The notes below the pieces were generated by a model. It was not told the origin of the DNA and did not search any database. It was given only the letters and a program-made list of their open reading frames with translations. A program made the position numbers and the translations under genes. DNA of 64,000 bases from Liopterus haemorrhoidalis (Eukaryota > Arthropoda > Insecta > Coleoptera > Dytiscidae). This document shows positions 57,679 through 64,000 of this stretch, one piece after another (position 1 is the first letter of the stretch; the number at the start of each line of letters is the position of its first letter). Where the stretch lies: positions 11,198,279-11,262,278 of the forward strand of contig OZ020622.1 in NCBI GenBank assembly GCA_963971575.1, read 5' to 3'.

Positions 57679-59466
57679 TAGTACAGGAAATTAAGCTCAA
57701 AAAATGACAAAACCTCGCAATTTTTTCGTCCAGCATCGATTTGGATAAAAATTTGGATTTAGGCTCATTTCACCCTCTAGTTCATTTTCTACATTGTGCC
57801 GTTGTACGCTTTTTGTTTTTTAAGGGTGAAAACTACCCCTAATTGTAAAAAATTATAAAATAACATTTTAAACCTTATTATGGGTAAAATTTGGTTTGGA
57901 TTAGCTACATATGGATTGTTTTATGCTTTAGAATACAATTTCATAATGTTTCAACCCTTAAAAATCAACCCTTGTTGGATTAAAAAATGATTTCATCTTG
58001 CATCGATTTGCACCAAAATTTGAAATTAGGTTCGTCTCAACCTCTACTTCAAATTTTATATCATGCTCATGGGCACTGTTTATTTTTTAAGGGTGAAAAC
58101 TACCCCTAATTGTCAAAAATTATAAAATAACGTTGTAAACCTTAAGATGGGTAAAATTTGGTTTGGATTAGTTGAATAATGATTATTTCATGCTTTGGAA
58201 TACAATTTCTAATGTTTCAACCCTTAAAAACCCACCCTTGTTAGAGCTTGATATAAAAAAAATCGCTCCGAACCGTGCTATTCGAATGTTTCGAAAAAAA
58301 TTTTATTGGTTTTTTAAACATAGCTCCTTCATTTTTAGTGATAGACAGTTTTTTCAAAAACGAATTTGTAGGGCTTTTTAATAGCTATAAGACTATGTAA
58401 ATTAAATTCCTTAAGATCCCTTAGTTTTTAAATGGGGTGAGTTTGAAGGGCTCGAATAAGGTGGTGTTCGCTTGTAAATAGAGGTTTTAAACGGCTATAT
58501 CTCGCCAAATATTCACTGTACAGAAAATATATGCACAGAGAAATTTAAGTCATTAAAACAGCTACAATTTAGTGCTCTATCATTTTTTTCGTATCTCCAG
58601 TAATTTCGGAGATATTTTGAAGAAAAGGGTGAAAAATACGAAATCGCAAAAAATCGTTTTTTCTTTAAACTCCAATTTTTCTAAAATTAGGCATTTTAAA
58701 TTGGTCAAACTTCTTGGGTGTACTGAAAATACATATATGAAGAGAACCACAGAAGGGTGAGGATCAATTTTAATTATGGGGGTAAATAGGGGATTGTTTT
58801 CACTGATTTTTTCGTAGAAAAAAGTAGGTACCGACCTTATTTTGATCATAAGTCACTTAATTTTTATGCTAGAGACTTTTTTTTTTGTTTGATAGGTCTA
58901 ATCAAATACTTTAAAAAAGATTCAATGAGTTTTCCTCGAAAAATGCAAATTTTTCCTGTTATTTGACTTTGAATCTCTCAAATTATGCATTTGGCGAAAA
59001 AAAGTTAACCATTAACATGCCGTATCTCGGTTCGTATTGGTCGTAGAAAAATAATAAAAAAAGGATTTTGTTTGTTTTTTTAAAAGCTACAATTTAGCTT
59101 TCTCCAGTTTTTTTGATAAAATGCATATTTTTCGAGTTATTCGCAAAAAACTTTTTAAAAACATCGATTTTTTCGTCGAAAAACTGTTACTTTCAACCGC
59201 GAATAACTCAAAAAATATTAGTTTTACGAAGAAAACATAAAGAATATTTTTTTCTTAGAATTACTTTTCCCATCGATTCCTATAGTTAAAATGTAGTAAA
59301 AAATTTCCACCCCGAGATGGGGTGGCAACCACCCCCAAGGTTTTAGCGTACACCGGCATGATGTAAAAAATGATCCTTGGGCTATTCCCTACCTTCTGTG
59401 AAAATTTCACGTAATTCCATGCTGGACGAAAAAATTACGAGCCAAAATGCTTCATTTCCTGTACTA
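57679..59466. mobile_element. 1788-bp non-autonomous TIR element, TTA TSD
   Basis: The ends TAGTACAGGAAAT..AAGC and, read from the right, TAGTACAGGAAATGAAGC match. Both continue to AATTTTTTCGTCCAGCAT, so TIRs are about 50 bp. TTA flanks it at 57676-57678 and 59467-59469. The interior includes a tandem duplication (about 57740-58070 and 58075-58250) with TTAAGGGTGAAAACTACCCC, and blocks like TTTCGAAAAATGCA. No transposase. Confidence 0.8.
57740..58255 (+). repeat. Imperfect internal duplication of the 1.8-kb element
   Basis: The run CGATTTG..AAAATTTG, TTAAGGGTGAAAACTACCCC, GGGTAAAATTTGGTTTGGAT and TGTTTCAACCCTTAAAAA occurs twice, about 270-280 bp apart. Confidence 0.8.
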
Positions 59467-59513
59467 TTAGACGACTAAACTTGTACGCTGTTGATTATCA
59501 CTAACAAGTTTGT

Positions 59514-60762
59514 CAAACGAGGGCTACTTTTTAAGTTTTACAAAAAATAAGAGAGATTTTTTTTTTTGAACAAACTGTTTTATTGCTTTTTAAATTATTC
59601 ACCTTTGAGATTTATACACTTTTGCCTGCGTTCAAACCAATTCTCGAAACATTTTTTCCACTCTGAAGTTGGTATCTCAAAAACATTTTTTTCGAAGGAT
59701 TCAACAGCTTCTTGAGATGTAAAATTCGCTGTCCACGTACTTCTTGTTTGACATTGGGGAACAAAAAAAAGTTGTTAGGGGTTAAATCAGGTGAATCGGG
59801 CAATGAGACATTAATTCGATGTTTTTCTCTTTCATATAATCAATTGTTTGACGTGCTGTGTGGGAAGCTTGCATTGTCATGATGAAGAATGATGCGATGT
59901 TTTTGGTTGTTTTTCTTGATGACTTCTGGCAAACAAATTGTTGTATACCATTCAGCATTAACTGCCGATCCTCTAAAGGAATGGTTACGACATGCCCAAT
60001 ACAATCCAAGAAAAAATAATTTTCTTGGAAGTGCTTCGTGAACGAACAACCTTTGTGGGTTTTGGTTCATCTTGGAAGACCCAAACAGTGGATTGTTGCT
60101 TAGTTTCAGATTCATATGAATAAATCCAAGTTTCTTCACCTGTAACGATGTATACGGATTTTGTACAGAATTTTTTAGCATTCCCTTACACCAATCAACA
60201 CGAGCCTTTTTTTGAACTTCGGTCAAATTATGCGAAAGCCATCGGAAACAGATCTTTTTCACAACTAAGTGTTCATGCAAAATCGAATTGCAGTCTGCGA
60301 TATGTCAAAGGATGTCTCTATCTCACGGTAAGTCACATGACGATCTTCTTCAATCATTTTGTGCACAGCATCGATGTTTTTTTGAATCACAACGAATTTT
60401 GGTCGACCTTCACAAGATTCATCACTGACGGACGCACTACCACGACAAAATTCTGCAGTAAACAGTCTTTTCCGATGGTGCGTCATTACCAAAGTTGAAC
60501 GAAGCGAATATGTGCATTGCTGTTGAGTTAGGCCTTTACTAAAATCGTAAAAAATCATCCAACGAAAACCTTCACGAGTAATATCCATTTTTTCACAAAC
60601 GTTTTTTTTAACGCTCACTGTCAACAATCTACTCGGTCAATTTATAAGCTGGCACTTATTGCACAATAACAAATGTCAATTATTATAAATATAGTAATGA
60701 CATATTTCAATATTGTCATCTAGTGGTCGTTTGTAAAATCATAAAAGGTAACTCTCGTATGG
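59514..60762 (-). mobile_element. Near-full-length mariner, copy 2
   Basis: The terminal repeats AACGAGGGCTACTTTTTAAG (left) and the inverse of TAAAAGGTAACTCTCGTATG (right) agree with several mismatches. The transposase pseudogene fills the interior in minus orientation. About 1.25 kb, the expected size for mariner. The target TA is not clear. It is the inverted relative of 4244-5055. Confidence 0.85.
59612..60627 (-). pseudogene. mariner transposase pseudogene, copy 2
   Basis: The N-terminal part is 60265-60627: MDITREGFRWMIFYDFSKG, then AEFCRGSASVSDESCEGRP and VTYREIETSFDISQTAI, the helix-turn-helix DNA-binding region. The middle and C-terminal parts are in other frames: HHDNA with the second Asp, then SPDLTPNNFFLFPN, where the third catalytic Asp is Asn. 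Frameshifts break the reading frame several times, so it could not be active. Confidence 0.9.
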
Positions 60763-61265
60763 TAACTCGAGCAACCGTTCAGAGCCCTAAATTTAATGCG
60801 TTATACGTTATAACAAAATGTCACCGCACTGGAAAACATTTTTCCAGTGTTGATTTTTAACAGTTTTTAAGTGGTTCGAAACCAACGTTAAACTATAGGT
60901 CTCATACACATATGATCACGTTACCACTCTCAGTACTAAGTAGAAGGATCCTTGATATGATGATTGATAGAATAATAAGGATATTGGTAAATCTAGACCT
61001 ATACAAATCAATAGTACTATAAATTAATACACATAATAATTGAAAGATGGTGTTGGCATGATAAATACTTAAAGTAGAAAGTAGATCAAGAAAATAAATG
61101 CTAGACAACAGGTTTATAGAGGAAGAACTAAAGTATGTCGAGACAGCGATAAATAAAGAACTAGAAAAGTTTCTAGTGCTATAAACATAGTTTGAGAACT
61201 TCTGGACACTTCACATAATCTGCAAACTTATAAATTTATAATTGTTTCTTTACGTCTGTTGCTTG
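60763..61265. other. AT-rich spacer
   Basis: Nothing recognised. Confidence 0.3.
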
Positions 61266-61269
61266 ATAA

Positions 61270-61885
61270 ATGGATTTCCTTCAGACAGTAATAAATATTT
61301 AGACAAAACACACTTGTTACTTCTTGCTAATTTTAACTAGTTTTTTTTAATACGACACAGCAAAATAATTTGAACAATTCCTGGATTTATTTAAACGCAA
61401 AAATTTACGGATGTTATTTTTAAAAAGAGTGTTGTGCTCGTGCGTTTCACTAAAAGTGATATAATTGTGTAGGTGTTTGCGTATAAACAATAGACACAAA
61501 TAAATAAATAGTGAAGGCAATGACATTAGATCTCGAGCTTCACAAAAAGATCTCGACAATCCGCTCTAAAAGGAGCACTGACAATTATTCTTATAACTTT
61601 ACGTTGTAAGCTAAAAATTCTATTGGCTACAGGTGAATGTCCCTAGATTATTAACCCATAGGTTAGGTGGGACTGAAAGAAGGAGAAATAGGCTTTTAAT
61701 ATAACATCTATGCTGACTTTATGCTTCAAATTCGTTATTAGATACACAGTCGATCATAGTTTACGACGAAGTGCCTTCACGTGCTGATCCCAACGAAGGT
61801 AAGGATCAACGTGATTACCAAGAAATTTAGAAGAAATTTAGAAACTTAACAACGCAAGAATACCTTTGGATGAAAAAGATCAACG
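61270..61885 (-). pseudogene. LINE reverse transcriptase C-terminal fragment
   Basis: The minus-strand translation gives FLGNHVDPYLRWDQHVKAL, then SFFQSHLTYGLII.GHS, FSLQRKVIRIIV and CRDLFVKLEI. After a frameshift come LPSLFIYLCLLFI and ETHEHNTLFKNNIRKFLRL. This is the typical block order after motif C in jockey/CR1-like LINEs (FLGI, W..H, SYGI..WG, LQK..IR, CR.LF, H.YNTR). It is heavily decayed. Confidence 0.8.
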
Positions 61886-62525
61886 CCTTTAAGATCTTGG
61901 ATGAAAGATTAATTATTTATAAGTCAATCATGATGACATAAGTCAAACATAAAACTGTGGATACATATATCTATCATAAATCTATCAAGATGACTTGCGA
62001 TAGATGCACTGAAATAGCTCTATAAAATAACGAGAATTTTCAATTTTCATCAATGAAAAAATAAATGAAAAATCAAGTTTAAATCAACTGGCTCGTTATA
62101 CCCTTATGCAAACACAATTGATGAAAATCGATTTTCTTTTATTTAACGAAAACAAATATTCGACCACAAAACATGGAATCGAAATATAAAGCAATTTCAT
62201 GGTACGGGGTATCGAGTCTAATAACGTGGAATAGAATATAGTATGCTAATTTTTATTTGCATATATTGATTCAAATCTTTAGATTAAAAGTTATATTAAA
62301 ATTAAAATGTTGAATAGGTCACAAAAACTGGTTTGAGTTAAGGACTCAATATTCTGTATAAACGATAGATAGTAAATCACAATAAATATAATAGAAAATA
62401 ATAAAGTAACAAGAAGATCAACTATCAGTCAATTATAAATTACAGACATGTATCTAGGTTAAATATATATTCAACTGCACTCTCAGTCGCACTCAGGAGG
62501 TCAGTAGTTTGACCAGCGTAGGCCC

Positions 62526-62750
62526 TCAAAGGGCATTCTTCCCCAATGTAGTGGATTGATTACCTGTCGGCGCCATAATCGCACTGTAGAGATGATGCTC
62601 TGCCCCATTTGTGGGGCAATTCCACACACTTACCCTGACCTGTCCTAATTCTATTAAAGCCGGACCAAATTTTCCGAAGTAGAAGCCTGGTGACTTGTCA
62701 AATATACACGGTAAGCTGAGAACTCGAGTGGCGCCTTTTCTTCCCACCAA
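62526..62750 (-). CDS. Unrecognised short ORF in a GC-richer patch
   Basis: 74 residues starting MVGRKGATRVLSLP and containing PGFYFGKFGPALIELGQVRV and CPTNGAEHHLYSAIMAPTG. Composition is balanced and the frame is longer than its AT-rich surroundings predict, but I do not recognise a family. It may be a fragment of an unfamiliar transposon gene. There is no supporting promoter or splice evidence. Confidence 0.3.
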   Translation of the reverse strand: MVGRKGATRVLSLPCIFDKSPGFYFGKFGPALIELGQVRVSVWNCPTNGAEHHLYSAIMAPTGNQSTTLGKNAL

Positions 62751-63009
62751 AACTCCAAGGTTGAAGCAGTTTTCTTGTAGAGTTTTGTCTTTTATAAATG
62801 GAGGACGCCAAGACCGCAGTATATTGATCTCAATGCCATCATCTACGTATTAATGTTACTGTTGAAGCGTATGATTATAAAAATAAGGCAAAGGGCTGAA
62901 TTTAGTACCAAATTTCAGGGAAGCTGCACCAACTATAGGTTGTTAAGTTTCCTGATCTCGAGCGGCAGATTTTTTAACTAAACCAAAGGCCAATAACAAA
63001 ATCGCAGTG

Positions 63010-63180
63010 TATCAGATCTGTGCAATTGATAGGAGAATGCTAGAATTAAGGATAAATGTGACGCAAAAAGGTGAAGATAGGACCAATGTTAAAAATAATT
63101 CAGCTAAACTTAAATGAAGTTGGACTAGCCACGTCGATGTAAAGACGGATAAAAGATGGTCGAACGCTTATTTAGTCTCT
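63010..63180 (+). pseudogene. RTE-like LINE C-terminal scrap
   Basis: Reads RRMLELRINV..., then KLK.SWTSHVDVKTDKRWSN, a decayed version of the KLKW.WAGH.....RW pattern seen at 56.0 kb. It has an internal stop. Confidence 0.5.
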
Positions 63181-63192
63181 GAAAATCAGGGA

Positions 63193-63320
63193 TCTGAAGC
63201 TGAACCCGAACCCGAACCGAAAACCCGAAAAAACTTATATTTTTTGTGAACTTGAACTTGAACCGAACCATTATATTTCAAGGTAAGTGAACCAAAACCT
63301 GAATCCGAACCTTTTATGAT
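63193..63320 (+). repeat. CCCGAA/CTTGAA-rich repeat patch
   Basis: GAACCCGAACCCGAACCG followed by AACTTGAACTTGAACCG and CCTGAATCCGAACC. It starts with CAGGGATCTGAAGCTGAACC, which could be a hAT-like end. Confidence 0.5.
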
Positions 63321-63425
63321 TAACTGGTAACCATGTATTTTTAACAGGTTCAGGAAATTATTGTTGACTTATTATTTATTATGGTCATTATTGTATACTT
63401 TACATTTTAAAATTATTATTTCATA

Positions 63426-63669
63426 TAAGCTGTTCACTTTTGTAAGAACAAACTAAGAGGAAATTTTTAAAACCTTTTAAACAGTATGTCAGGTTGGTAT
63501 TAAAAAATTATAAAAAATGTCACTTTCTTAATAATTATCAGAACCAATAAATCTTAAGTCGGTTTTACAGTTTAAGGAATATTTTAATTGACATTTAAAT
63601 TCCGTATTAAACTATAAAAGTAACCAAAATAACTATATCTGGTTTGTCTTTACAAAAGTGAACAGCTTA
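63426..63669. mobile_element. GTTCACTTTTGT-family MITE, third copy, TA TSD
   Basis: The ends TAAGCTGTTCACTTTTGTAA and TTACAAAAGTGAACAGCTTA are inverted, with TA at 63424-63425 and 63670-63671. 244 bp. Confidence 0.85.
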
Positions 63670-63671
63670 TA

Positions 63672-63883
63672 GTATGTTTTATTTTGAAATACGTTACGAA
63701 ATCTAGTGACTTTGGTGATTGTTGTAAATGGACTTTAGGAAGAATGTCAAATTGTAAATATGGCTCTGATTTTTCCTAGGTTATATTAATTAAAAAATTA
63801 CACATGAAAGATTGTCGTTAATGTCAATTAGTAGTCAAATATTTTGAAAGGTGTCATTTCAGAATTACCACCCTAAGATGATA

Positions 63884-63921
<38 letters not shown>

Positions 63922-63970
63922 ACATAAAAAATGAAGTTTCCCTCTTAGTTATGTATTACAAAGTGAAATA
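63672..63970. mobile_element. TCTCATTTTGTAATACG-family MITE, reverse copy
   Basis: Read in reverse from about 63970: TATTTCACTTTGTAATACAT, then GAGGGAAACTTCATTTTTTA and TGTTGCATATAT. This matches the left half of 37204-37387. The left end TTTTATTTTGAAATACGTTA is the inverted partner. An (AT)n tract lies inside (about 63884-63918). It abuts the previous MITE. Confidence 0.65.
63884..63918. repeat. (AT)n microsatellite
   Basis: About 17 units of AT. Confidence 0.9.
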
Positions 63971-64000
63971 GAGTATACTTATAATTTTATTTAAAATTTT

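Overview
This window looks like eukaryotic, AT-rich, non-coding nuclear DNA, most probably from an insect with a large, transposon-filled genome. The evidence is decayed animal mariner, PIF/Harbinger, pogo-type, RTE-like and jockey/I-like elements, many MITEs with clear target-site duplications (TSDs), long microsatellites and short CCTAA runs. I cannot name the order or species. I see no convincing host protein-coding gene, rRNA or intact tRNA. All recognisable protein homology belongs to transposable elements, and every such reading frame is broken or truncated.

Layout. 1-8 kb: the 3' end of a Helentron-like element (HINE), a hAT-type MITE with a nested smaller MITE, a broken mariner, and a HINE split by a PIF/Harbinger remnant and then by a TTAA-flanked MITE. 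8.5-13.4 kb: a 602-bp MITE with a TTA TSD, an element with GC-rich repeat arms, a LINE scrap, and a full-length HINE inside a relative of the TTAA MITE. 14-23.7 kb: diverged HINEs in both orientations, a MITE nested in a MITE, one LINE inserted in another LINE's reverse transcriptase, and a HINE cut by an 889-bp foldback element. 24-38.6 kb: minisatellites (21 bp and 32 bp), then about 12 kb of AT-rich degenerate repeats containing repeated tRNA-like T-arm motifs, a triple hairpin and a few GC-richer islands. 38.6-43.7 kb: two more HINEs flanking a 599-bp MITE that is the inverted sister of the one at 8.6 kb, then two LINE remnants, one split by a MITE. 45-49.7 kb: LINE reverse transcriptase and RNase H remnants and a second mariner lineage. 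50.2-54.4 kb: a probable solo LTR full of tandem repeats, a tRNA-derived SINE-like unit, and a second LTR followed by a lysine-tRNA-type primer site. 54.6-64 kb: a pogo-like MITE, an RTE end split by a MITE, a 1.8-kb TIR element, a second copy of the first mariner, a LINE remnant and terminal MITEs.

How the parts work together. The elements form a nested stratigraphy rather than a gene system. The most unusual feature is the HINE family. It has subterminal inverted repeats, a GTCT microsatellite and a 3' hairpin, plus an internal tRNA-like module with RNA polymerase III A and B boxes. That module differs between copies. A motif from the HINE 5' end also recurs in a 121-bp satellite inside the solo LTR.
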